Shown here piece by piece: positions 1 to 10,892 of a DNA stretch of 64,000 nt (within the stretch, counting starts at the first letter, position 1; each line of letters starts with the position of its first letter). The notes under the pieces are model-generated. The model did not search any database, had not been told where the DNA came from, and saw only the letters and a program-made list of their open reading frames with translations. Source of the stretch: Trichosphaerium sp. ATCC 40318 (lineage: Eukaryota > Discosea > Flabellinia > Trichosidae); the NCBI GenBank assembly GCA_038496445.1, contig JALMLS010000242.1, positions 1 to 64,000 on the forward strand. The letters run 5' to 3'. A program made the position numbers and the translations under genes.

Positions 1-36
1 TTATTCGTAATAAACACAGATCAAAAACAAACTAAC

Positions 37-1943
37 ATGGCTAAAGATACTACCAATAAGTACGTTATACATAGAAAACCACATTTAAAGGGTGTTTTAT
101 AGAATTAACAAAAACAAACAAGCGAATCGCTCTAACTCAGGTACGATTTATTTTCAGCCCTTGTGTTCTACTTTTTTAGCGTTTTTTACCATTTTCGAGT
201 TTAAAAGCTGGTTTGATGGCTTCAAGCACCGTTACATCAGTTTTTTGATTGTATGCCTTATGCTATCTGTGATTGTTTTTATGGCTATACCAGTATTTGA
301 AACTGTCACGTGACTTGGTTTTTCGTAGATCGAAAGAATGACAAAATAATTTACTTCGATTCATTGTTTCCACTTGAGATTTGGGATATTATTGTTAGTT
401 ATCTACCTAAATGCTCTTCAAGTCATTTATCTATGACTTGGGTTTGTAAAACGTTCTTTCAAATGTTTAGTAGTAGAGCACCTGCTGAAGGTACAAGAGA
501 AAGAAAACTAAAATGCTGTTTGTGGTTGATTAGTTTGTTTTTCTTTAGGATGTTACAACATGAGTTTCTACAACTGGAAGTACACTGCCTCTTTAACAAT
601 TATACAAAAAGGTACCCAAGGGAATAAGTTAAAGGGTTTCGGATGATTAATAGCTTTTAGAAAAGTTAGTGGATGTCAAGATGTCACCGAAACTATACTT
701 AAAAAATATTATGCGAAAAGTAATTAAGAAGAAAAAACGTCCAACTCCTGCTTTGGATGTGCTAAAACAACCTGAACAACCAAAAATAAGCAATGTGACT
801 TTTGATTTTCAAGTGATTGTTGTTGGCAATAGAGGGATAGGTTCGTGTACTACAAAAAGACTTAACAAGATCATAAATGTGATAGGAATATCTACTTTTA
901 TCAACAAGTTCACTGGAGATGCTGAACGAATTCCTGCTAATTATATCGGTGACTTTGAGATAGTAAGTATTAATGAAATCAACAGCTTCATATTTTCATC
1001 GACACTAACATTAGTTCTAGGCACTAAAGACAATACAATATAAAGACAATAACTTTGCATTTTTTATGGTGCACTCATCTCTTTTTTTTTACTTTTTTAT
1101 GAGTCCTGTCATTTCTTGTTTTAAACCTTTTGGGCAGGCCCCTTAACATAAACATAAAAGTAGTCTATTGTTGCGAAGAATTAACCTTTACATTTTCAAA
1201 GTATATTACTCCATACTAGACACGTGATTGTTGCAATTTAAATAAGTTGTACAAGTTAGTTTATTAGTTTTTGTAGCATGATTTTGTTGGAGGATACAAG
1301 GAATTTAGACCACCTAGAAGCTATACAAACGCAGACATACTATTAATATGTGAAGATCCAACTGATGGAGGATATTGTACGTAGTATTTTGTGTTTTCCA
1401 CCACGTGGCAAAAGTTTCTTAACTAATACTAGTAAAAAATATCCCAAATTGGATTAATGAAATACAGAGATATGGTAAGGAGGATTATATGATTATGTTA
1501 GTATGTTTAAAGTCTGATTTGCCAGTTGTAAATAGCATTAGGCCAAAACTAAAGGTAAGGACGTCACTTTGACTTCCTCTTTTTTTTACTTTTTTGTACT
1601 TCAATGCTCAAAGAAATTGGTCTTTACTACCTCTTACATTTACAACACATGAGGTCATTGTGTTTTTACAAATACAACCACGTTCCGTGTTGTAGGATAC
1701 TTTCTCAACATTAATCTCTCTTTTCTTATGATTCCGTTCAAGTGAAGCTTACTGGTTTTTTTATAGGACGCTTGTGAAAAATATAATTTGTGCTGTATAG
1801 AAGTCAGTGGATTAACAGGAAAGAACATTGACAAGTTATTCAATTACATAGCGAGGCAGTACTTAAATAAGCAGATTATGGGAAACGATGAGGACAACCA
1901 CATAGATGGTTTTGATAGTCACTTGTTTCGATGCGAGTATTGA
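37..1943 (+). CDS. F-box / Rab-like GTPase fusion protein
   Basis: Nine exons join in frame to a 327-residue protein: 37-91, 329-490, 549-611, 661-840, 886-962, 1021-1068, 1277-1376, 1433-1554, 1767-1943. Residues ~25-60 form an F-box-like helix pair (FPLEIWDIIVSYLP). A Lys-rich linker (IMRKVIKKKKRP) follows, then a complete Rab/Ras fold. The fold keeps recognisable positions but not the key residues: the P-loop reads GNRGIGIST (the invariant Lys is Ile), switch II reads HDFVGGYKEF in place of WDTAGQERF, NKxD reads LKSD, and the SAK motif is VSGLTG. There is no C-terminal prenylation cysteine. I infer a protein that binds Skp1 through the F-box and uses a non-hydrolysing or non-binding GTPase fold as a recognition module. 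Alternative: two genes, 37-646 and ~681-1943, if the 49-nt intron 612-660 is not used. Both halves splice cleanly, so the fusion is favoured. Confidence 0.72.
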
Positions 1944-2304
1944 AAATAAACGATAGTAAACAAATTTTAACTTATGGACTGTATATGTGTTACTTCACTT
2001 TTGTATGCTATTCTAAAGCAGTAAAGCGAATTAAGCGCATAGTACTTAAACACTTGTGAACATGCTCATGACGCTACCCAAAATTATGGGCCTTAAATGT
2101 ACTTGATAAACAAAACATTCATTCATGCTCATGTGCATTGATGTGATATGTTTGTGAATACCTTCCAAATCAGAAACCTGGCAACGCTAAGGCATGTCAA
2201 GGATCCATTCTTCAAGTGTGCCCAACATGCTTCACAAAGTGTCAAATAACATTCCCTAGGTGTTGTCTTCCATTGGTTCTATGTCAGTTGTCATGTACAT
2301 TAAC

Positions 2305-2324
2305 CTTATCTAACGTTAGATAAG
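2305..2324. repeat. 20-bp perfect palindrome inside a 95-bp inverted repeat
   Basis: CTTATCTAACGTTAGATAAG is a perfect palindrome. It lies between two 12-nt inverted arms (CCTAGGTGTTGT at 2255-2266 and its complement at 2338-2349). Together they could fold as a hairpin or be the remnant of a small foldback element. The surrounding stretch 1944-2411 shows no convincing coding exon. Confidence 0.6.
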
Positions 2325-2411
2325 CAAGTACAAGTTAACAACACCTAGGACAAGTACAACAATGTTTGACGTTAAAGTTAGTGATAGACACTACTTTTAA
2401 TAAGTAGTCTG

Positions 2412-2534
2412 CTACTCAGTGCTCAAGAAACAAATTGGTTGTAATGAAAGTTTTGCCACAATTGCAACAAGTTCTTCTGGGTTCTCTTTAAAGAATGTGA
2501 GTGCTTGGTCTATTGGTACACCGGAGAAACTCAT
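2412..2534 (-). pseudogene. Orphan first exon of an F-box/LRR family gene
   Basis: An ATG-initiated frame of 40 residues begins MSFSGVPIDQALTFFKENPE and ends at TAG. It closely resembles the N-terminus of the F-box/LRR gene at 35709 (MSFTGISIDEAFDYYHTN). No F-box or leucine-rich repeats follow on this strand, so it is most likely a 5' fragment left by duplication or deletion. The adjacent foldback repeat at 2255-2349 may mark the breakpoint. It could instead be a short independent gene. Confidence 0.5.
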
Positions 2535-2872
2535 GATTTATGCAAGAGGGGGGTTATGTGGTAATTTACTGTGAAGAGGACTATGAATACGTATGTCTAA
2601 CCATTAACTACCAACTTAATAAAATTTGTTAAGAGATGATCCAGAATGCAAGCTGGTGTCTATTTGTCTCTCAATTAATAATTGCCAAAAAAAAGGGTAA
2701 TAGATTTATTGTTTTTAAATGTGTGATGTTATTGAATTATTTTGTACATAAGCGTTTGGTGTAGGTAGCAATCTTTCATAAAGAGAAAAAAATTTTTTGA
2801 TAAATGTTGGGTTAATTTTGGGAATCATAGTCTCCTTCACGTGGTTTTTTTGGGTTTTAATGGTGAAGACCA

Positions 2873-5174
2873 TCACTCATCAAATTCATGGTTTTTTCCA
2901 GGTAGAGATTGTGTTACTGAAGCAAGGTAACATCCGGAAGATGCTGATCTTATAAGTTGTCGTCTTCTTGCACGATTACGCCTCTCAGTCTGTTTCAAAA
3001 TATCTGAAAGTGCAACATAGATAAAGTTATACTGATCTTTGTTTTGCACCATACCTGTTTTGAAAAAAACACAATCAATATCAAACACATAAAAAACAAC
3101 CAAGCACATAATGTAAAAAAAACACAAAAAGAGAAAAAAAGACAACCACCCACAGCAACAAAGAATCAAAGAAAAAAAAAAAATTTTGTATTTTTTTTTC
3201 AATGTGAGAAAAACAAAGCAGGTGTAAAGGACTAAGTTAAACGTACCAACACGTTGACTTCGTAGATGTAGCACAGTATCTTTAACGTCTATTTTGGCAC
3301 CTCTTTGGGCTTCATGTACAAGCATGTGTATAGCTACAAATGTACCAGTACGTCCAATCCCAGCGCTGCAATGACAAACAACAGGTCTCTTTTGTTCACG
3401 TCGGATATCCAACTCACGTATTAGACTATAAATAACATTTGTATCAGTAGGTACGCCAAAATCTATATAACACAGTTAAACAAAGAGTAACAGTTTAAAA
3501 CAACAAGACACCCAACACACGTGCATGCAGATAGTTCACTGAAAGGTAACTTTCAAAAAGCCATTTTTAGTAATTTTTTTTGTTACTCGATTGAATACTG
3601 CACGTGTTTTTTTCAAGTAGTTGGATAATAGAAAAAAAAAAATGAGATTTCGGGTTTATGTACCTGGCCACCCTACAAATTGAATTTGTGTAGCTTCATG
3701 TGCGGTAATAGGGACGGTTTCAGTCAGTTTAAACTAAGAAAAAAAAAGATTTAGATTCATGAACCGTTAATAAAATACCCACTACTCAAACATAGTTACG
3801 CGCTAAAAAATATAAAATTGCACTACGCGAGGACATGGCTAGAATTCCACAACCTCCCAGAAAGCCGTTTCATTGAATGTTTAAAAAATTAAACTAGCGT
3901 GATCAAAAACAAATATAATCGTGTACCTCTTCGTCTTCAGATTCGCTACTAGAAAGTGCGTCTTCTGAAAACGCACTAAGATCCTCTTGATAATAAATGA
4001 GGAATTTCCTTACAATGATCAAATCACCACGCTTCTTTACGCTTGTACATTGAACTCTCATTTTACCATAGGTTTGTGTTTTACCTTCTTCAGGCCAATA
4101 AACATGTGCCTAAAAAAACAAGTAAATTACATCATACTACGCGAGCAAGTAGCCAAAAGGATTAGAAAAAATCTGTTTGTTATATACCTTTACGCGGTTA
4201 CCACGCTCAACTGTTTTAGTTAACATAAGAATCACCGAAGCATTTTGTTCCCATACCTATTCAACTACTCAGAAAAATCACTACGCGCTTTACACGCTCC
4301 AAAAGAAACAAAAAACGCGCCACAACTGGTAGAAGCCACTTATTGGTCTGGTAACCAGTGTTGCAATTAAATAAAATACTAACTCACCATGCGCCAGAAA
4401 TCACCAAATGTCTTAGGTAATGGAGCTTGACAGCATATGTAGCATTGATCTTCTACACCAAGTTTACTTGCTTTACCCTTTACGTGACTTGCATTTATGT
4501 ACTCGGAGCCTTTATGCCCATCATTCTTTAGTTTAACCTACGAAATAGAACTGTCAGACGGAGAAAAACAGTATGACGACACTGCAACCCGATAAGTTCA
4601 AAAAAAAAATTGGGTAGGGAGTTTTATCGATAAAAACGTAAAATACTATTGCGTCAATGCAGTGGTAAGTATCAAAACTGCAAAAACTATCTTTTTTTTT
4701 GAGCATTCAGCAAAAAAGTGGGTTCTGCTGATTGTCTTGTGGATGGAATCAAGGCGTTTAAAAGGGTCGTACAGCTGTTTTTTCAAAGGGGATAACGTTG
4801 CCGTATCTATTTGTTCGTTAATACGGCCAATCAAGTAAGTCTTGAATGCAATGAAAATGGAGGTGGATATTACCTGTTTTTACTCTTATTAGGGGATTTC
4901 AAAGCGTCTTCAGCGAAATCCTTCCTTTCGCAATATTATAAGCTGTATACGTATAGAAATGATTGTTTGGGGTGTTGACAATACTTTTTGATCATTTTCA
5001 AAGGCAGACGTATTGGCCAATACGACTACGAAGAGGAAACGGACAATTGCCAAAAATGAAGCTAAATAATACTCTATCGTACTCGATGTGTCGCTTGCGA
5101 ACTTCTCTAAACTCTGAATAGATCTTTTTCATGTCTTGCTCGCTCAAAGTAACCATATTTTCGTCCTTTCTCAT
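2873..5174 (-). CDS. Protein tyrosine phosphatase (classical PTP domain)
   Basis: Exons on the minus strand carry the PTP motifs in order: an N-terminal FREVRKRH segment (~5100), KSKNR (4892-4935), YINAS and the QAPLPKTFGDFWRM block (4388-4545), WEQNASVILMLTKTVERG (~4200-4260), YWPEEGKTQTYG followed by an acidic Ser-rich insert (SSSESEDEE, ~3930-4100), FVGWPDFGVP across 3440-3730 (WPD-loop Asp), and the signature HCSAGIGRTGTF (~3350-3380, nucleophilic Cys and Arg present). The Q-loop GMVQNKDQYNFIY is in the last exon, which ends at a TGA at 2873. All catalytic elements are present, so the enzyme should be active on phosphotyrosine. No signal peptide or transmembrane segment is seen. The short exon for the NxLPYD loop (between 4560 and 4890) and the exact start were not resolved; the ATG at 5174 is a guess. 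Confidence 0.88.
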
Positions 5175-5498
5175 CTTCTTGGCGTGTTGCTTCGCGACGG
5201 TAATACCACCGCATGATTGAGCGAGTTCTCCATGTGCTATTTGATTACGTTATAATTTTTTACTACAAAGCAGTTATTTGTAATGCGTACTATTCAGGGA
5301 CACCGAGCGAGTTGCTATTGACATGTTTTAACTACTTGTTTACTAAATATAGGCAGTCTACGAAAGTCTTACTCTTTTTTTTTTTTTTTTTGATCATCTT
5401 TTTGCCATTCTGCTTTGACAGCTAGACTATTCTACAAAAGCGGTTAATTTGATTACCAACTACATAACGATATAGTTTTGAACTGAAATACATATAAC
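5175..5498. promoter_or_regulatory. Divergent intergenic region between PTP and BCS1
   Basis: About 320 bp separate the minus-strand phosphatase from plus-strand BCS1, so it must hold both promoters. The only notable feature is an 18-nt T run at 5373-5390. No CACGTG occurs here, unlike most other intergenic spaces in the window. Confidence 0.35.
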
Positions 5499-7915
5499 AT
5501 GGCAGCAGAAGGTTTATTGGCAAGCCTTGGTGTCGCTGGGATGGCAGGTACACGCTAACGATATCTTGTGAGTTTAGTATCCTCAATTACAGTAGGAAAT
5601 CCCCTATTTGGTGCTGGTGCTGGTTTACTTGTACTTGGCTTCGGTCTAACTACTCTTGGTCGCGTATGTCAAGTATAATTATTTGTTACGCCTAAACAAT
5701 GCGTAGGCGTCTAGAGTTGGCGTTCAGCTGGCCAAACGCAGGTTTTTTGTGTCTCTTGAAGTACGTTTTATTTATCTTATCTAAACCGCTTCAAAATGAA
5801 TGCATTGAAGTCACAACTGGATTTATGAGCGTCGTAGGTAACTAGAAAGGACCCAGCTTACCCATGGGTTCTAAAGTGGATGGCAAAGAACAATACGCAT
5901 AGTAGACACTTGAGTCTAACCACCACGTAATCGTCAACTCAATCAAATACAAAAAGCAGCGAACCATTTTCTCTAAAACGAGTTTAACGGTCATATTTGT
6001 TTTTATTTTTCGCCTTTTTTGTTCGAAATTTTTTAGTACTGACGTGTTTTTATTTTAGTGTTAAAACGCTCAACAATGGTACTGTACGTTTAAAGTTATG
6101 AGATTTCGATATAAAAAAATATCTCGTTTTTATGTACAGGAGTATTAATTGGGTGTAGCAATTGGCTAAGTATGATTTTTTTCCAAATGTCGGAAGACAT
6201 TTTTTCCAGTTCAACAACACGTGGCTACAAGTAGAGAGGCTAAGAGAATCAGGATCAGTAGATAGGGAAGGACATGCATGGGAAACTGTGAAAATAACAA
6301 CATTTGGTACGAGTGACAGGCAACAACAAAATCCGTGATGTTTGATTTTTTTCTAACTTCCCAAAAGCTTCACAGAAGGATACAATCTTTGAGTTACTAG
6401 ACTTATCAAGGAAGGCAGCTGTTCGAGAATTACAAGGTAAAATGATTGTTTATCAAGCAAGAGGACCTGAGTGGTTTGAATTTGGTAACCCAAGAAAGTA
6501 AGCCATGAAGCGCTTAAAAATATTTTTAATTTGGTTTTTTTAGTAAGAGACCTTTTAAGTCAGTTCTCTTAAAGGACGATGATGCAAACGAACTAAAAGA
6601 GGATGTTGAAGCGTTTTTGCAAAAATCTGAAAAATATCATGCTAGGGGAACCCCATACAGAAGAGGTTACTTACTGTATGGTCCACCTGGATGCGGAAAA
6701 ACAAGTATGTTTTTTTTTATTGGTCAATTCAATGGAGCGCTGACTGATTTTCTCTTAGGTTTCATACAGGCACTTGCTGGAGAACTTAATCATAATATTT
6801 GCATTATGAACCTTGCTGATCGTACTCTAAGTGATGAGACTCTATGTTTGCTTCTTTCTACAGCACCAGAGAGGAGTATTATTTTATTGTACAAATTTTT
6901 TCTTTTGTGCTTTTCTTTTTGAGTGAGTCTGCTTGTCCTCGCAACTGACTGCCTGTGACAAATGATCAACCTGAAAGACCATTTAAAATGGTGTTATTGT
7001 CAATGACAGTATACACATTATGAGATCTGACACTCAGTCAAAAACTACTTTATTTGGATTTATTCTCATTTTTTTCTTAAAGGGAAGATATTGATGCTGC
7101 ATTTGCAAGTCGTGATGTTGCCAGAAAAATTGATGATGGTCCTCACGCACGCTTCTTAAACTTTGTCACTCTTTCAGGCCTTCTAAATGCATTGGATGGA
7201 GTTCCAGCAACAGAAGGTCGTATTGTATTTATGACAACAAATTACCCAGAGGTACAACTCCACAATCATCTCGCACAGCGCAAGCACTATTATTTTATAC
7301 ATTAAAATTAAAAAGTACACATGGGGTTGCAGTTGAATAACTGCACTTGACATGGAGTGTTGTCTTTCTTTCTTTCTGAGAGAAAACGTGTTTCAACTCC
7401 AGTTTTTTTTTCAACGAAATTTATGCCTTGTACGATATTTGATACTGATGTATTATTGTTTAGCGGTTAGATCCAGCTCTTGTACGTCCTGGACGTGTAG
7501 ACAAGAAGAAAAAGCTTGGATTAGCTATGAACTCACAAATTTCAAACTTGACTCGTCGATTTTATCCAGATGCAACTGATGACCAAGTACAGGCATTTGT
7601 TGATAAGGTATGACAGCCCTCTATGATATTTAGTTCTTTTACAATATTTATTTCAATTTTTGGTTTATAAACACGTGATTTAGAGACGTTTTGAGAATTT
7701 TTCTGCTTTTTTTCCGTTTTTTTGATGTTTTTTGATGTTAGGTTCCTGAAGACACAATGAGCCTTGCTCATCTTCAAGGTTATTTCTTGACTCACGAAGA
7801 TGACTTGAAAAAAGCTACAGATGCTTTTGATGATTACTTTAAGAGTGAATTCAAAAATGATCAAAAAGTAGCACAGGATCAACAAGAAAGTGTTCAAAAC
7901 AATATTTACAAATAA
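5499..7915 (+). CDS. BCS1: Mitochondrial chaperone BCS1 (AAA ATPase)
   Basis: BCS1 is an inner-membrane AAA protein that exports the folded Rieske Fe-S protein for complex III assembly. Exon 1 starts [16 protein letters not shown]; exon 2 gives a Gly-rich transmembrane helix ([13 protein letters not shown]). The BCS1-specific domain follows ([23 protein letters not shown]). The AAA module has Walker [10 protein letters not shown] at ~6680, Walker B IILLEDIDAAF split by an intron (~6890/7083), sensor FMTTNYPE and arginine region [13 protein letters not shown] (~7465). The C-terminus ends QNNIYK at TAA 7913-7915. About ten introns; the exon join near 5930-6160 is only partly resolved, the rest join in frame. 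It looks intact and is one of the most conserved genes here. Confidence 0.93.
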
Positions 7916-8275
7916 TATTTTTTTCGAACAATACTCTTGGCTACTACCCTCCTTCCTTGTTTGGTAAACAGTTCAATACTGTATACATATGCCTGAGCAC
8001 ACCACAAAGTAAAAGAGCCATTCAACATATATACCCCTTTGGTATACATACATGCATGTTATTTATTGTAGAACAACAAGCAACAGTTTGCTAAAATAAA
8101 ATCTTGTTTTATTGAACCTTTGCTCATAGCACCTATAGTTATCACAATTATTAAAACCTATTACCTACTTTTAAAACTAAACTTTTTGTAGTGGTAACTG
8201 TTACTTTATCAATGGTACGTGTACCGCCACCAACAGTATTGATCGGCAAGAAATGTTGTATCATTCAGATCTTCG
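7916..8275. other. Intergenic stretch, no gene seen
   Basis: AT-rich 3' region between convergent BCS1 and the lipase. No exon-like frame was found; probable 3' UTRs and terminators of the two genes. Confidence 0.5.
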
Positions 8276-8497
8276 TAATTGTATAAGAACGCAGAATGTA
8301 CACCCCTAGAGCCAGCGCATACTATAGAACAAGGTGGTGTCATTAACTTAGGTGTATTCGCTACAATAAAAATAGTATAGTTCGTTAGAAGCTTTAGGAC
8401 AATAAAGAAACTACGATCTAAAAGATAATTTGTTTATTCTGACAAATATTGTCTTCTCGATTTGTTATCTATTCTAATACCAAGAGCACTGCAATTC

Positions 8498-9447
8498 TTA
8501 CTTGAGTTCTCCAATTCTAGCAATACAGCCCTTGATAGCATGCGTCCATTCTGCTTCCTTAGGTCCACCAGGTTTCGCAACAGCTTTGTGCCATATTGGC
8601 TTTGCAATGTGCCCATTGTCAGCATAACGGCAGCCAGCAAACTTCGAAACAATGTCACCTTCTGTCAAATGCACTTCATATCTTATCACGCCAGCATACT
8701 TTTTGCTTTCACCGCACAGATTAAACAGATTGAACCAAGAATACACTCCAGGTGAATTAAATGAAGCGCCAGGGAGTGGTATTTCAGAAGCTACCATTTC
8801 AGCAAGAGCTCCGCCAAGTGAGTGACCTTAAGGAAAACCAAAGTTAGTTTTTTTTTTGTTTCCAATTTCACTCTTGTTGTTTTTGTGTACCTGTAATAAA
8901 GTCAGGTTTCATGTCAGATTTCTTTGCTATGTCCACTGCACATGTTTTAGCCTTGCTGATTGTAGGTCCTGAGTAAATCAAAGAGAAATCTTGTACAACA
9001 CCTACAAAGTATTTGAGTACATCAATTTCTTAACCAAAAATCAGAAAAAAACTCACCAAATAGCGAATCCGTTCCTCTGAGTGCAAGTATCCTCTTGTTC
9101 TTGTACTTGCCCTTTAGAACCAAGTACAATCCATATTGAATAAAGTTACCACTTGTAAAATACTCAGTCTGTTTTTTTAGGTTCCTCAAATGATCCTTAA
9201 ACTTGCCCTCCTCTTTGAAGTCGTATACGTCTTGTGAACATGCCAGCAATAATTGTCTAATATTGTCATCTTCCAAAGGAAGTGTGAATTTAGCAGGATG
9301 CTTGTCTTTAGGTTCTTTTTTGAGGATATCTTTCAAGCTTGGTGCTTTCTTGTCGGGGTTTATCCACTCCTTTAGATTTGCTTTCTCTCCGCTGTCCTTC
9401 TTTGTTGGTTTAGACTTTGGGTCATTCTTCTTAGGTGCTTTAGACAT
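8498..9447 (-). CDS. Class 3 lipase-like alpha/beta hydrolase, copy 1
   Basis: Three exons (9447-9057, 9001-8891, 8826-8498) encode a cytosolic-looking protein with a Lys/Pro-rich N-terminus (MSKAPKKNDPKSKPTKK). The oxyanion-hole strand is LALRGTDS and the nucleophile elbow GHSLGGALAEM is split by the second intron. A C-terminal segment contains the His expected for the triad (AEWTHAIKGC). This is the lipase_3 / fungal lipase-like family that hydrolyses acyl esters. There is no signal peptide. An open frame extends upstream of the ATG (SSSPGKNNNSS...), but CAA-rich sequence there looks like 5' UTR, as at other gene starts. The second copy is at 24351-25310. Confidence 0.88.
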
Positions 9448-9546
9448 TTGGTTTTTTAGTTGTTGTTGTTCTAGTGGTTGTGATGTTTGTGATGATTGAG
9501 ATTTATACTTGCTTGATGAATTGTTGTTTTTTCCCGGTGAACTGCT

Positions 9547-9566
9547 CACGTGACATTTCACGTGAA
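9547..9566. promoter_or_regulatory. Paired CACGTG motif upstream of lipase copy 1
   Basis: CACGTGACATTTCACGTGAA holds two CACGTG hexamers 7 nt apart, about 100 bp upstream of the lipase ATG. The same element is conserved at lipase copy 2 (24222-24241) and recurs in an intron at 44649-44668. It resembles a double E-box/G-box for bHLH or bZIP factors. Function is inferred from spacing and conservation only. Confidence 0.5.
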
Positions 9567-10365
9567 CAGATAAATCTACCTATGATCGAGTCAGGGTAAA
9601 GCTAACTATATTAATATGTAATTTTTGGGTGGTGTTACCAACTTGAACAATTTTCCCGCAAAAAAAAATAGTTTTCCCGTAGAAATGTTTGTACCCCGTT
9701 TTGGCTAACCAGCTAAAGTAATCCTAAAAAATTATCATTTGTCACCTTTAAATCAAGACCTGTAACGTTTTGACTGTAGCCCTTGTAATAAGACCACGTC
9801 GCTTTTGTATTCTTTAAGTATGTACGCAAAGATAGAAGTACAGTTTGTATTTTTATTTACAGGGGAGTTATTTTCCGTGAGATCGTTAAAATCTCAAAGA
9901 AAATTTCAAGCCCTTCCAAAGTATCTTGCGTTGAGTGTATGGTATTAGTAGCGCAATAGTACATTTTAGAGTATAGGAGACAACTGATGGACATTATAGG
10001 ACGTCAACAGAACTGCTAACAATGTACAAAATAAAATAATGGTTAAAAACACGTGGATTTAGTTGTTCCAGAACTGACAAGATCCGTCAGATCTTGACTA
10101 AACACTAAACCAAAAGTCACAAACAGCAAAAAGTAGCAAAGTTTTGCAAACTTGAATGATACGGACAATAAAGATACAAACATAGATTGCTTTTGTATAT
10201 TTCACAAAACGTCCCAATGTCAGGTGACCAATAATCGCACCACGCATACCTACGCACATGTACCAATCGCCAAAGTCTTAACGGCAACTTTAAGTATTAC
10301 AAATTGAAGAATAGCAGCCTGAAGACGTGAGCTGCTAAATCATAATAGGACACTAGGTCTCAGTG

Positions 10366-10595
10366 TTGGTGGTAAAAAAGAAGGACATGTCACAAGTTTT
10401 TACAAAGGTGTCAAGTATGGTACACTTGTAACTATGTAAATGACGATATAGAAGGAGAGTATAAATAGTTGTGGGAGGATGGTGCAGTCTTATAGGTGTA
10501 TTTATGCCAATGGTATACTTCATGGAGTGTACAACTGGTCTGGCAATGGTGAATTAACCGAAGAATACCACTATACCAATGAGCGCGTTCTTTAG
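10366..10595 (+). pseudogene. Decayed MORN-like repeat gene fragment
   Basis: Across three frames one reads GGKKEGHVTSFYKG, then EGEYK-stop-LWEDGAVL-stop, then after a frameshift YANGILHGVYNWSGNGELTE EYHYTNE. The pattern (aromatic-x-NG-x-LHG-x-Y/F-x-W/G) is that of MORN or MORN-like repeats, and each segment is followed by a stop or shift. No start or full frame remains. I call it a relic of a MORN-repeat gene, possibly related to the intact one at 48.4 kb. Confidence 0.5.
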
Positions 10596-10892
10596 TTTGA
10601 TATGTACGCGCAAGTAATTCGCTTTGTCAGAGCTCCGGGTGAAAATAGTGGCGTAGTAGAACGTAAATGACACCACACTAGGATGAAAAAAATACCGCTA
10701 GATCCGGTTCTTTTTTTTTCCTCAATTATCACGTGATACTTATCGCGTAATTTTTGAGCGCGTGAGTATTTATTGAAGATTCCATGGTTTTTATTATTCT
10801 AATCGAGTGATAACCTAAAATAAATCACGTGTACACCAAAAAAAAAAAATGACTTATCGAACTTTGTTATTCTCTTTTGTGGCAACGAAACC

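Larger units (their letters stand above)
8276..10101 (-). repeat. Left arm of large inverted duplication (lipase copy 1)
   Basis: This arm is the reverse complement of 23846-25533, apart from scattered substitutions and indels. It covers the lipase gene, its promoter and ~500 bp further upstream. Outer boundary markers are the shared GTAATTGTATAAGAAC at ~8270 and AACTGACAAGATC near 10080. This arm holds about 140 bp (roughly 9690-9830) missing from the other; the missing block is bounded by a short TAGAA microhomology. The loop between the arms is ~13.7 kb. Confidence 0.9.

Noticed and set aside
3044-3235. Lys/Asn-rich open frame inside the phosphatase gene
   Set aside because: A-rich intron sequence read on the opposite strand.
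5373-5390. Poly-T tract as a terminator or retroposon tail
   Set aside because: Similar T runs occur throughout introns here; no target-site duplication was seen.
6305-6320. A GC donor in BCS1 (GACAG|GCAACA)
   Set aside because: A GT donor slightly upstream (TTTG|GTACGAG) joins in the correct frame and restores the family sequence.
9203-9499. Long open frame opposite lipase copy 1, and the same opposite copy 2 (24299-24595)
   Set aside because: A shadow of the Lys-rich lipase coding strand; low-complexity Ser/Phe composition and duplicated only because the lipase is.
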